From Pholiota molesta (taxonomy: Eukaryota > Basidiomycota > Agaricomycetes > Agaricales > Strophariaceae): 64,000 bases of DNA. The notes under the pieces are model-generated. The model was given only the letters and a program-made list of their open reading frames with translations. It was not told the origin of the DNA and searched no databases. Of the stretch, positions 39,626-50,380 are shown piece by piece; the first letter of the stretch is position 1, and every line of letters begins with the position of its first letter. The position numbers and the translations under genes were made by a program. The stretch spans positions 62,001 through 126,000 of the forward strand of contig JACGCK010000026.1 of assembly GCA_014925825.1 (NCBI GenBank), given 5' to 3'.

Positions 39626-41804
39626 CCCCACATCTCCCTCATAATTTCCAACACGACAAATCCATCACGCCCATGTTCCCTTCCTGATGTTTCTGCCTCT
39701 GTCTCTACCTCTATCTCTGACATTCTGTCTATGTCTCTCTTCTATCGCTCTGTATCCACGGATGTACTATCTCCAACGCTCGAAGTCTACGCCTGTACGA
39801 GGTCTCTTGACAGATATCCCAAGAGTCCATCACTTTCTACCACCACTTTTGTCTTTTCTCGGGGGCGTTATTAAGACATATTATTGCCTGAATTCCAATG
39901 ACCGTTTGCGTGGCTGACGACTATCTGTACCATATATTTTCCCATAATAAAACTCACTCACTTGAGAGCTGCTGATATTACACGCATTCTGTAATATTTA
40001 CGTAGACGTTGGCGCGAAGCAGGAAGTTCCATCAGAAAAGGCTCGACCTGGGCTCGACTGTCTATGGGAACTTGAACAGTTTAGATTACTTACGTATAAA
40101 TGAACAGCCAACGAGAATTTTACAGAACGTTGAAATATTGACACAGCAGGCTGTCAAGTTTCAACACATGTTAGCATTCAACATTTTTGAACGATGGTAG
40201 CTAACGAAGAAAAACAATAATCTCAGGAGCCGCCTCAGAAAAGGAAGATCCACCACCAAGGACTCATGGAGTAATCGCTTGTAGGCCTCGACCACGGCAG
40301 TACCAACCATCGAAAAATTTCCCAACGACTACCGAACTCCAAGCTAACAATTGTTGCGTCGTGCACACGCGATGCGCATCTAAAATTAACAATGGCATAT
40401 GTTCAAAGACCAAAGCGAAGCGTTGATGTCATGTCGCTGAGCCATCTTGAAAATGTTTATGACAATTGCTCAAGTTCTTTACAGCAGGCGGACGGCCGCG
40501 CTTTGTACCAGTTATATTTCGGATTTAAACGAATTCTTCGCATCAAAACATGCCGTTGTTGCACGACAAATGTGGGTCCAGGCTAAGTATGTAGGTAGAT
40601 GTAGCCTGATGTAGCTCTGTCTGACGGGAAATGGGTGGACCTAGCAATGTCGGAAAGACAGCCGCCACTGCTGTATCACTTTTGTCCATTATCAGCTCTT
40701 AAACTCAAGGCTGTTTCGAACAGAACATACGTCGGTGTCTGGTGGTAAGCTCAACGAGAGCTCATCCCCACCAGTGATCTTGTCGGTACTTGTAGCCCCA
40801 AATGCCGCTCAATGTATCGCCCAACCGTGTCGTTTGTTGGTCCTGCCTGATCCCAAGGATCGGCGATGTTCTTGTGCTATGGCTCGCGGAAGGAAAAAGT
40901 TGTGTGTTGATCATGGTTGGCCAAGGGACTCAGCTCGTCATTAGAAGTCGAAGGATCATTGAGATAGGCGTTATCCTTAATGGCTCTCGAGTCTCGATGG
41001 CATTTTGATTTTGTTCCATATAGCTGGCCCAACAGACATGTATTCTGAGAAAATATATATTGCTAGTTGAATGCAGATGCTGCAGAGTCTTGGAGGACAT
41101 ACACATACAGTACATGTATTTGACTCGGATATCTTCTGCCATAAAAATCTCAGAGGTGAGATAAATATCATTGTCCAATTGAAAAGACCTCTCAAAGATG
41201 TTTACGAGCGTAAGACTGCCCAAGTTTGCGCAAGATAATCAAAATCAAATAAGCGCCCCGCCAGGCCCCGCCTCGGTTGCCTATTCCAGGCACGATCAGC
41301 TCTGATCAGCTTGCGTCGTGCGATCAGTAATGTTGATCCGTCTTCCGAATAAAACCACCGAGATGGCTCGAGAAGGCTCGAGATAGCTCGAGATTGGGTC
41401 ATCCAACAGAGAATAATCCAACTCACATTCATATTTCGTGCACATATATACTGAACCTAAATATACGACATATATGCACCATCGACCTCCATCCCAGTTT
41501 TCGATGGACGCCGATTGACCCCAAACTTACCACGATTCAGACATCGGAAGATGCTCAGAGACTGCGGACGAAAACGGTACAGGGCGTATAGGGGCTTTAG
41601 TTTTATCCGGTGAGTCGTGTGCAGTACGATGATAACGGATAGCGTCCAATAAAATCGGTCGAGTTTTTCAGGAAGCCATCTCCGTGCACGCTACTTATTA
41701 TCGACGAATACAAAACAAGAAATAGCATTGAACAGGAGCTTGTGCGGTGTAAAAGTACAGTGATATCATCCTCGTAAGAATGGTGAACGACGCTGACCAT
41801 CTGA
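39626..41804. other. Intergenic, convergent 3' ends
   Basis: This 2.2 kb gap separates the FHA-RING gene (+) and the permease (-). AATAAA occurs at about 39946. Short frames only. A set of three evenly spaced CTCGAG palindromes lies at 41367-41392. Confidence 0.4.
41367..41392. repeat. Three CTCGAG palindromes at 10-bp spacing
   Basis: CTCGAG occurs at 41367, 41377 and 41387, each preceded by GG or AG. This is a 10-base tandem unit that places the palindromes on one face of the helix. It could be a protein-binding cluster or a small microsatellite. Confidence 0.7.
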
Positions 41805-44192
41805 TTAGTTAGTAAAAAGTATGCGGTATAAACGGACGTGAAGAGGAGCAGCCTTGCGTTCGGCACGGTACTAGGAAAGGAAACGAATGAGCTAACGGCC
41901 TGTAGAGAAAAATGACGATGTGGACGAACTTGTTTCATTTCTTCGACGGTGAGCCAACTCTTGCGACCGGTATCAATGTCGATCTCGTGGGCGCGCTGGG
42001 GGAGGGTTCTTTTCCAGATATATCCAACGATATAGAAGAGGATCATAACAGGGAACGCGAGGTATATTTCTGATAACCACGTCGTCAGCGACCACAAAAT
42101 GGAAAAGAAGTCTGACCATAGGCATACCAAAGAAAGTCTCCGCAACGATTGCTGGGTCAGGATCCATGCCACCAATAGGCCAGACGGCGATGTAGAACTG
42201 CGCGATGAAGACGATGACGATTAGGAACACACCGAACCACGAGCCGTAAACCCCGCCAAGGGCCTTGAACGGTAGCTCCTCGACCGAGTGGCCTTGCACA
42301 GCCCATGCTTTGCGGAAGCGGATGTGGCACAGGCATATCGAGAGCCATGTGAAGAGGGTGGAGAGGCCTGACAATGCGAGGAGCCATGTAACTGACGAAA
42401 AAAATTAGTCGGCGGGAAATCCAATGAAGACTAGGGTACATACAGACGATATTCCCTGCAGCAACGACGTTGATATACCCGAGGGCACCGAAGGCAAGGA
42501 CGAATACCACACTCCACAGAGGTCGACTCGATTTATCGACATACGCGAAGAATTTGGGAGCGTAACCTGTTTCTGCAAGTGCGACAAGGGTACGGGAGGC
42601 ACCATAAACGGAAGAAAGACCAATGGACAAGACGGAGACGCAAATTGTGGCGTTGATAAAATCTAAGTAGAATAAAAGGTCAGCCACGATCGTCGGCCGT
42701 TGGCCGCTGATATATTCTACCACTCACGACTTAATCCATGTATTCCAGCTCGGTCGAGGGCGATAACAAAAGGAGACGCATTAGATCCGCTTCCGCCGAA
42801 GAGACGAGGTTCGTCAAAGGGGATAAGGAGTCCGATGATGGTGAGCGAACTAATATAGATGATAGTCTGTCACGAACTCAATTAGTAAAGTCAAATTTCA
42901 GGGCTGAATGCTCACGTACAACACGCCAGAATGTACCCTTGACGGCAGCGGGCATGGTTTTGCGAGGGTTTGGAGTTTCAGAAGCAGCCAAACCAACGAG
43001 CTCAGTTCCGGCTACATTTCTGCGTCAGAGGAGGATTCTTCGACAACAAGCAGAAACTTACAGAAGGAGAAAGCCGCAAAGACGAATACCGTGCAGACAC
43101 CTTTGAAACCGTTTGCAAAGGCTCCAGGATTGTGCCAATACCTTCCGCCGATATATTCGTGGTACATCCCACTTGAAGGGCCTCCACCGCAAATGCAAAC
43201 GCTAGTAGGAGGACGCGTAAATATTGGGGAAATCCTTCATACGAACTTTGATAAATAGGCTCACATTCCGATGAATACGAACATGACGACGACGATGAGT
43301 TTCAGGCAAGATGACCAAAATTCTTCCTCGGCAAAGCCAAGCGTTCCAAAGATAGAGATTATTACTGAATCGAAGTTATAAAACAAGGAAACGAATATGA
43401 ATCAAAGGAGCACGCACTGACGACAACGTAGAATATTGTTATCCATCCAGCTATTGGCATGATGTCTTCGCCCCAGTATTGTACGGTTTGTCCAGCTACT
43501 GTGAGTTCCAGCGGAAGTGTTACAGCCCATTGGAAAACATAATTCCAGCCCATAGCGAATGCGAATGAAGGATCCAAAAAACGAACGGCCAGGGTATAGA
43601 ATCCTCCTGAAACAGGGTATAGGATAGACATTTCGCCAATAGCCTGATATACCGAGTTAGTCAAGTCTTTTGTCGACGTTTAAATGAAAAAACGGACCTG
43701 AGTGACATTAACTAGCATGATGCCAATAAGAATCCAAGAGATGAGGACACCGGCAGGTCCACCTTGGCGGAGGGCACTTCCGGCACCCACGAAAAGACCA
43801 GTGCCGATACTGCCACCTTCATAGCAAGTCAATCGGAGGTACGCTGAAAAGGAACCCCATACGCACCGACAGCGATCATCTTTAAATGCCTTGGCTTCAT
43901 CTGCTGTTGCAATATAGGTGTATCGGCGAGAACTCGCTCCAAATCCTTGATATTACCTGCACCCGCAATGACTTGGCCTCTGGAATTGGGATTCATTGTC
44001 AACGATGGTCCGATTCAAGCAGACCGTAAAAACTCACCCAGTCGTGCCGGGCGCGCGCTTGAAACTCTCCACGGTCAAACCCAAACGAGTCCATACGCTC
44101 TCCTTCGAAGGATCGTAGAATTCAAAATTTTCAGGCCGGGCGGTATGGACACTACACGCGTCAACGTCTTTTTCTTCTGATTTTGCAGCCAT
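41805..44192 (-). CDS. Amino-acid permease (AAT/YAT family)
   Basis: A plasma-membrane proton-coupled amino-acid importer of about 550 residues and some 12 helices. About ten exons splice without a break. The hydrophilic N-terminus ([15 protein letters not shown]) is followed by the family signature [22 protein letters not shown] and [21 protein letters not shown]. Then come [107 protein letters not shown] and a C-terminal tail [18 protein letters not shown]...RILFTN. (Motifs are given in pieces.) The last intron (GTTCGT...TTCCTAG) sets the stop at 41805, giving the short basic tail usual for the family. Substrate range cannot be told; general amino-acid permeases look like this. Confidence 0.88.
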
Positions 44193-46463
44193 GATGGGCC
44201 ACAGGGAGGGGAGGGGGGGTAGGGGAAGTGTCGTCCTAGCTACTCAAGGGTGGGGTGATAGATTCGCCCCGCGAGATGAGGCTTGGGATGAAAACCCAAA
44301 TGACTCTTGGAAGTTTGAAACAGAGCTGGAGGACGCCCCATGTGAGCGATAAGGGAAGTTTGCGGCGCATCATTCATGGCGTTCTCATTGGGTCATGTTA
44401 TTTCTCGGCGGGGTGGGGTTGCTCAAATTTTACCCCCTGTCGGGGCGTCAATTTAAAAATGATAACAGCGCTCGACAAACCAGATTTCTTCCGTTCCAAT
44501 TCCGTTCAGTCGAGAAGGGCAACAATTGGTCAACAATTTCGCGGCTCACACGGCATATATATCTGCAGACACAACGGTCCAATAACTCCTTATATTTAGC
44601 GGCTTATCGTCAACCTTCGTCAACGGAGGATAGGAACACAGAGACCTGCCTTGGGCCATTGACCACTCGTAAGGCTGGGAACACCTGATGAGCCTACATA
44701 CTGCATGCGTTTTAGAGCCATAAGGAAGTTGACACCACAACTGACATACGTGAAAAATGAATGCCTTATGATCAACTCATAATCTATATTTGGGAGCGAA
44801 TTCCCAGATAAGTATGGCGCGTGACATAGATGAATTCGCCTTAGTTTCTAGCTTTTCGCTGGTACCATGGCATGGATTGAGCATAGGAGCTCATAGGAGG
44901 TGGCAAGGGCTGGCAAGGGGTGGTCCCATCGATAATTTGACGCCGTTGAGACCAAGAGTATGAAGATGAAACACGTAACAGACAAGGCCAAATACGGACA
45001 TACATACCTTATGTGGCCACACCTTGACCACGACATCCAGTCCAGTCTCCGTGTGTGCAGACGGCCTAGCACATCTAGCTTCAAAGCTTCATATCTCAGT
45101 CGTCCTTTTCATTCTCGCTGCAGCGGCCTATTGCGCACCTCGCTTTACACCTTACTGGCATGTCAGATCAACCCGACTACTTATAGGAATCAATCGTGTG
45201 CGGTAGGGCGTGACGGCACCCTTGCTCTGCCCAAACCGCGATTCGTTCTCTGGAAGTGCTACGACTAGCCTGAAATCGCGGCGGAATCTGATTGGTCGCA
45301 GGCGAGGCTGTTCCGTAAGGACTAGTACTGGGGTTCTGGTATGATGAGCGTACAGCTGGGCCGATGTATATTGTCCAGAATACGGAGGCGATATGTTATC
45401 GTTCAATTCTGCATATGGATTAGGTGACACGGTGCGCTTTGCGATGGGCGGAACTGGAGCAGGAAGAGACGATTTGTCGGGTGGCTGATCGCCATAACCG
45501 CGGGTTGTGATATATGGACGACCATGATCACCTTAGTCTGCCATCTCCGATGGTTTGGAAGGACTGTTTTTTCCAGCGCTTCCAGTTTACGGCTGATTGA
45601 TCATCGTCATCCTTCAAAAGTCGTTTCCCTCGTGAGAATCCATGTGCGCCTGGCCCAATCAAAAAAAGTGGATTCTCGGAGGCGACGGACTGGGGCTGAG
45701 CACTCAGCGCTGACCATTTGGTGTGTTTTTCCCTGCACCATATGTGTTTCTGCTTCCACTCATGCCAAAAACCAGGCCTCCACAGCCATATCTTGGCGAG
45801 GACTCTGATATCAGCCCTCCGTCGATGCGCAAACACAAATTCGAAAGCTCCCAATTGAAAATACGTGCTGCTAGCCCACGTTCCTGTGCTGGCGAGATTT
45901 CTGAGCCGTCTCGACGACCCATGCAGCAGGTGGATGAGAATCGAAGAGCAGTATCACGCAAGGAAAACCATTGAATGTTTCTATATACTCTCGTTGTTCG
46001 ACTTCTCAGTTGTCATCCCCAGGGGAGAATTCTAAAGAGGGGACCAGGCATTTGACGCTACAGACGTAAGTATTATTGAGTGAAGAAATATTAAATGATG
46101 TATCAATTTACCTTCTATGTTCGACAATTTAAATTCGACCCTTCGAATAAACAAGAACTCATATCGACTGAGTCGATACCATGTAACTTACTTGTGTGAG
46201 GCTGAGGGAAATCAAGAAACATCGCATCCAATTGTCCTTGTAAATGAAATGGGTGGAAAACTTCGATTCATAACAAGAACAACATTTTTTTTTACTATGT
46301 GGGGCGAAGAGTAAAGACCGTAATACAAGAAATTTTTACAACTTTGAATTCGGATTCGCAGAAAAGAACGAAAAGAGCAGTTATGATGATACTGGAAGTT
46401 TGGATATTAGCGAAATGCTGGCGAGATGTGGCAGGGAATCGCGTGAAGCTCACCGATTGGCGA
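44193..46463. other. Intergenic with possible coding fragment
   Basis: This 2.3 kb region lies upstream of the permease. The first 300 bases carry G-runs near 44205-44225 and probably the permease promoter. The part from about 45160 to 45960 has coding-like text on both strands and is listed separately. Nothing else recognised. Confidence 0.35.
45164..45961 (-). CDS. Possible hypothetical gene or remnant, unresolved strand
   Basis: I do not recognise this. On the minus strand, frames join with one or two slips: RDGSEISPAQERGLAARIF, then ALSAQPQSVASENPLFLIGPGAHGFSRGKRLL, then YITTRGYGDQPPDKSSLPAPVPP and TVSPNPYAELNDNISPPYSGQYTSAQLYAHHT. (Pieces only.) The last piece is Pro/Tyr/Ser-rich, like a disordered linker of a real protein. 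The plus strand from 45765 to 45974 also gives plausible text ending RRAVSRKENH. No start, intron set or domain can be fixed. It may be a small disordered protein gene or a decayed fragment. Confidence 0.25.
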
Positions 46464-46834
46464 TCACGCAAAGTTTACAGCAACCATCACTTTTCCCCGC
46501 AGGGTTCCAGATTCAAGAGTCACACTACCATCAGCTGGACTGACTTTGACGGTCAAATAAAGGGGTGCATTGGTGGTGCTGTTGTTCCGGACAGCGTAAT
46601 CCCGGAAGGTTGTCTGAGTCGTCGACATCTTGCCGGGTTCAATCGTTTCAAATACAGTAGCTGTCGTCTGCAGGTAGATATTTTGACTGGTGTTGTTTGT
46701 GACTGCAAAGCCTAACTCGGTGTCGATGCCAGAGAAAACGCCGCCGCCTAGACATAAGGAGCTGGTAAGGCACAGTCGTGTCGAGGAGAAAACATAATGC
46801 GAAGCCCATTACCAGCAGTATTAGCCATTGACAT
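46464..46834 (-). CDS. Small beta-rich protein of unknown function (101 aa)
   Basis: Two exons (46834-46813 and 46747-46464) joined over a 65-base GTAATG...TCTAG intron give 101 residues with no frame break. The protein begins MSMANTAGGGVFSGIDTEL and goes on with alternating polar/hydrophobic strands rich in Thr, Asn and Val (GFAVTNNTSQNIYLQTTA, TTQTTFRDYAVRNNST, LYLTVKVSPADGSVTLESG), ending VMVAVNFA. It has no signal peptide, Cys or transmembrane helix, which suggests a compact cytosolic beta-sandwich. I do not recognise the family. A TATA-like CATATAAG on the minus strand lies at about 46988-46995, some 155 bases upstream of the start. No neighbour suggests a pathway. Confidence 0.6.
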
Positions 46835-49681
46835 TGTAGTTGAGGTCTATAACAGAGCGGAAAGGTCAAAAGGGGGACAACCAAGTAATAAACAGTTGAG
46901 TGCGAACCTTTAGAAAAGTGGGGAAGTGTATGAGATGTGTATTGTGGTGGTTGAGATGACGGGTTCGCTGTGAGGCCCTTGCCCCTTCTTATATGTTTTG
47001 GCTGTCCCTTCTTCGTCGATAGTATCGCACGGCGCTCCAGCAATATCGATCATGACAAATGGTCAAAGCTGGAGTGTTTCTCTGGTAATTCCAAACCACA
47101 CCCATTCATCCTGTCAACCTCTCTTCGATTGTAGACCAAAAAAAGCGAACCGTAATAGACAAGGAACTCGGCTCTCCGCGTTGCTTCCTTGCGATTCGAC
47201 AGGTTCTGCTATCCATTGGTTCTTTTGTAGTTCTTCCGGGATTTTATTTTAGTTCCTTTTTGGTTGAATCTTTCACCTAAGGACGCGGTATTGAGCATTA
47301 TCAGCAGTGAAAATGGGAGCGGGGTGACACAAGCAAAGATGGACGCGGAGTCAGACCAAAGCCAGACGATGCGTCAACTGATGCTGGGAAGGTAAGTAAG
47401 CCGTCATCTACCTGCTCAAGTTGGACGGCAATACCGATATTTATTTCTGTACTATCGCGCACGCCAAACCTTACCGAAATAATGCGCGTTATCTATGTCT
47501 CCAGAGGCATTTAAAACTATTTTGGCCCATGCTGGAATACATGTGCGTCTGGTCAGACCGTCAGTGGTCAGTCATATAATCCAAGCTGTGGGACTGAGTG
47601 AATGCACTGCAAAGTCTGTATGGCACTTCAGTGGCAAACATTAGTCCTGTGTTAGTCCAACTAGCGGTCCAAAGCAATGTAATTTTTCGCCAGTGTGCGA
47701 GCGAAAGCTTACTGTTTCTTTTCGGCGAGTGAAAGTGGCGATATTTTGGACTGCTCGAGTCACGCGTGGGATTGGCGAGTCTGCAAAAATAAAAACTTAC
47801 AGTATATATAAAACATCAGAAGTTTCTTGGTGGATGGAGGAGCTAGAGCATGATCGGCGCGGTCCTTAGCAGGCGTCCTGCCATATCCACATTGATTCTC
47901 CCATAGATCGCGGAGTTAGAAATGCTATTAAAAGATCAAGCATATAATTAATTTAGACGCTGGGAATCTACCAAGCACATGACTAGTTTAGACGCTGGGA
48001 ATCTATTTGCTAGGCGATTGCAGAGCTTGGATGCCATTCTAGAGTCTACCAATGTAGTCGTCACTGGCACAAGGTTGTCGCAGAGATTACGTGCCTCATC
48101 TTCAAGCTATCGTATCTTCAATGCAGCCTCCTCCGTGAGGCAATGTATAGGGCTGATTGCAAGCTGATTGCCCTTATAAACTAACAGTCGGCCCGCAACA
48201 GTTGCATAGGTTATTGGACCACCTTACGTGGGCGCTAACGATTTTGAAATGGGCTTTGCGATGCAGGACCAGGCTAACTATGAAGTGGTTTTCGATTTGA
48301 TAAAAGCAGAATTTTTCATACTTCACTCTGCTCTGCGAGGTAAAAAAATTACTTCAAAAACTATGGGAGAGACGAAATAGAAAACTTGTAATTTTTAAGG
48401 TACTAAATTGCTACGATAATGCGAGCCTGATTGGGTTACATAATATACTTACCTCACACATCCTCCTTCGTTTGCTCATGATTCAGGATGAGCTCAGTTG
48501 TTGAGCTCGCTTGTGTAATTAATCTGATTGTTAATCTCGCGGGGTTGTCAGACGCTGGAAATCGAAGTCGACATCCTTTTGGTTAACTAATAAAAATTCT
48601 CTTAGCACGTTCGTGGTTTGCGAGCTAGAAGCGTGCAAGTTGCATGCACTTGATCATGAATCTTTACGGTTATTGTTGATCCTTTGGCCCAAGTCATTGA
48701 AGCAACTTTTATTAGTTCGCTTAGCGTACTATGACTTGTCTATTAACTTCCTACCCCAAATTCTAAAGTTCGACGTGTATCATTCCCGCAGATTCTCTTA
48801 CTGGTGCGGATCTGCCAAACGCAAGTCAACATTAATTTCCGCGAGCGTCTTATCAGAAGTCGATGTACAAATTGTACCAGCAAACAAAAGGTATTTTGAG
48901 ATGGTTATATACAGGTGGATATATGAGCTTCGGTGCCGTTTTTTCACACCGGCGCCTATTTATGAACTCGACTAAAATAACACCCAGGTAACACCCTGCA
49001 AGGAACGCGAGTTTGCCCTCTACTAGGGAATGCTTAGTCCTCATTTTCTAAAGCCTGGTTGACTCAAGTTAGAATGTGAAATATCATTTTCATGGCCCCT
49101 GCGGTAAATCCTTGAATAGCAGGGCATGCGTAACCTGTGGTCTCTGCTGTCTTTGGTGATCTACGATTCTACGAAAGGCCTAATAGACATATTCGCGCCG
49201 CTTGGGTCACATGGAGGAAGAAATCAAATTCATTATCAGACGATATACAAGTTCAAGCTGAACCATCATAAGAAGCAATCGCTGCGGAGGCGATAGGAGC
49301 CTATTACGACCAGAGAAACTCAGAAAAGGTCGTACGGCTTCAAGCCACACCCATCTTACGTGCAGATACAGCGCTTATTATCCCGCCACTCTTACTAAAG
49401 ATACGCCACTTCAGACGTCCTAGCTCGCCCATACTATCAGCCATGCTCGATTCCATTCCTCATTTATTCAGTTGCTCTCTCAGCCAGTGGCTACATAAAG
49501 CTGCATAAGATGAACACGCAAACGCATCGACTACAAACAGTCTCTGTTCTCATCCTTTGACCGTACGAAGATCAAAGTGAGTAGCCACTGCTCGTGATAC
49601 TCGATGCGCCTTGACTCACTCATCTACATATCCAACGGCTTTAGCGCTGTAACATTCGGCTCATCTCATTATTTGCCCTTC
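46835..49681. other. Gene-poor gap
   Basis: About 2.8 kb of AT-rich DNA. It contains a 19-base direct repeat at 47951-48005 and a 120-codon frame at 48613-48975 (+) without recognisable features. The last 200 bases are the AA10 promoter; TACATAAAG near 49492 is a weak TATA candidate. Confidence 0.4.
47951..48005. repeat. 19-bp direct repeat
   Basis: TTTAGACGCTGGGAATCTA occurs at about 47952 and again at about 47987, same orientation, separated by about 16 bases. A partial third copy (AGACGCTGGAAATC) appears near 48551. Confidence 0.8.
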
Positions 49682-50380
49682 ATGATAAACATTCTCACCT
49701 TCACTTCACTCGCCCTCGCCGGGCTTTACATGGCCGTGACGCCTGCCTCCGCGCATGGATATGTCAGCCAGCCGCCGAGCCGTCAAGCCCGTTGCAGATT
49801 TAACAACGTACCTGGCTGTGGCGATGTCCGGTGGGAGCCACAGAGCGTCGAGGCGATCAAGGGCTCGCTCATGTGCAACGGCAACGGCCCACGGTTCCGC
49901 GAGCTCAATAACGAAGCCATGTGGCAGGATCAGTACTTCACGGTCCCCGAAGGCGCCAACTCTCTCTCCTTCACCTGGACGCTCACGTTCTCGCACAGGA
50001 CCTCCCATTGGGAATACATCATGCTGACAGGATCCAACGAAGTGCTTATCTCGTTCCCCGATTATAGCGTGCCCCCAAGCACCGTGCAACACGTAGTCCC
50101 TTTGAACGGCTATACTGGAAGGCAGACGATTCTTGCCCGCTGGAATATCGGCGACACTGCCAACGCATTCTATTCCTGCGTGGACATCTTCATCCCCAAC
50201 AGCGCTCAGACTCAGGTGGCAGGTGCAGCAGCCACGCAGTTGCCGGTCGGCATATCTCTTCCAGTGCCAGGATTCGCGGCGCTCCCAATGACCACGAATG
50301 GCTCAGGCTCGGCCGACGCTGGTTCCAACGTAAATATGGCTCTCAAAAACGTATTTGCCATCCAAGGAGCCCAGTCTTGA
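49682..50380 (+). CDS. AA10-type lytic polysaccharide monooxygenase (chitin-binding type-4 domain), secreted
   Basis: A single-exon gene for 232 residues. Met at 49682 is chosen because it opens a classic signal peptide (INILTFTSLALAGLYMA) ending PASA; cleavage there exposes His25 as the mature N-terminus (HGYVSQPPSRQARCR). That is the first half of the copper histidine brace. The second histidine is His105 in TFSHRTSHWEYIM, matching the AA10 T-x-x-H-x-T-x-x-W pattern. Phe163 in ARWNIGDTANAFYSCVDI fits the axial position. GDVRWEPQSVE is also AA10-like. Four Cys residues (38, 46, 65, 166) can form two disulphides. The catalytic domain is followed by a short Ala/Gly/Ser tail and no binding module. 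The expected reaction is oxidative cleavage of chitin or cellulose outside the cell. The frame is intact, and the lack of introns is unlike its neighbours. Family assignment rests on motifs; the substrate is inferred. Confidence 0.82.
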   Translation: MINILTFTSLALAGLYMAVTPASAHGYVSQPPSRQARCRFNNVPGCGDVRWEPQSVEAIKGSLMCNGNGPRFRELNNEAMWQDQYFTVPEGANSLSFTWTLTFSHRTSHWEYIMLTGSNEVLISFPDYSVPPSTVQHVVPLNGYTGRQTILARWNIGDTANAFYSCVDIFIPNSAQTQVAGAAATQLPVGISLPVPGFAALPMTTNGSGSADAGSNVNMALKNVFAIQGAQS

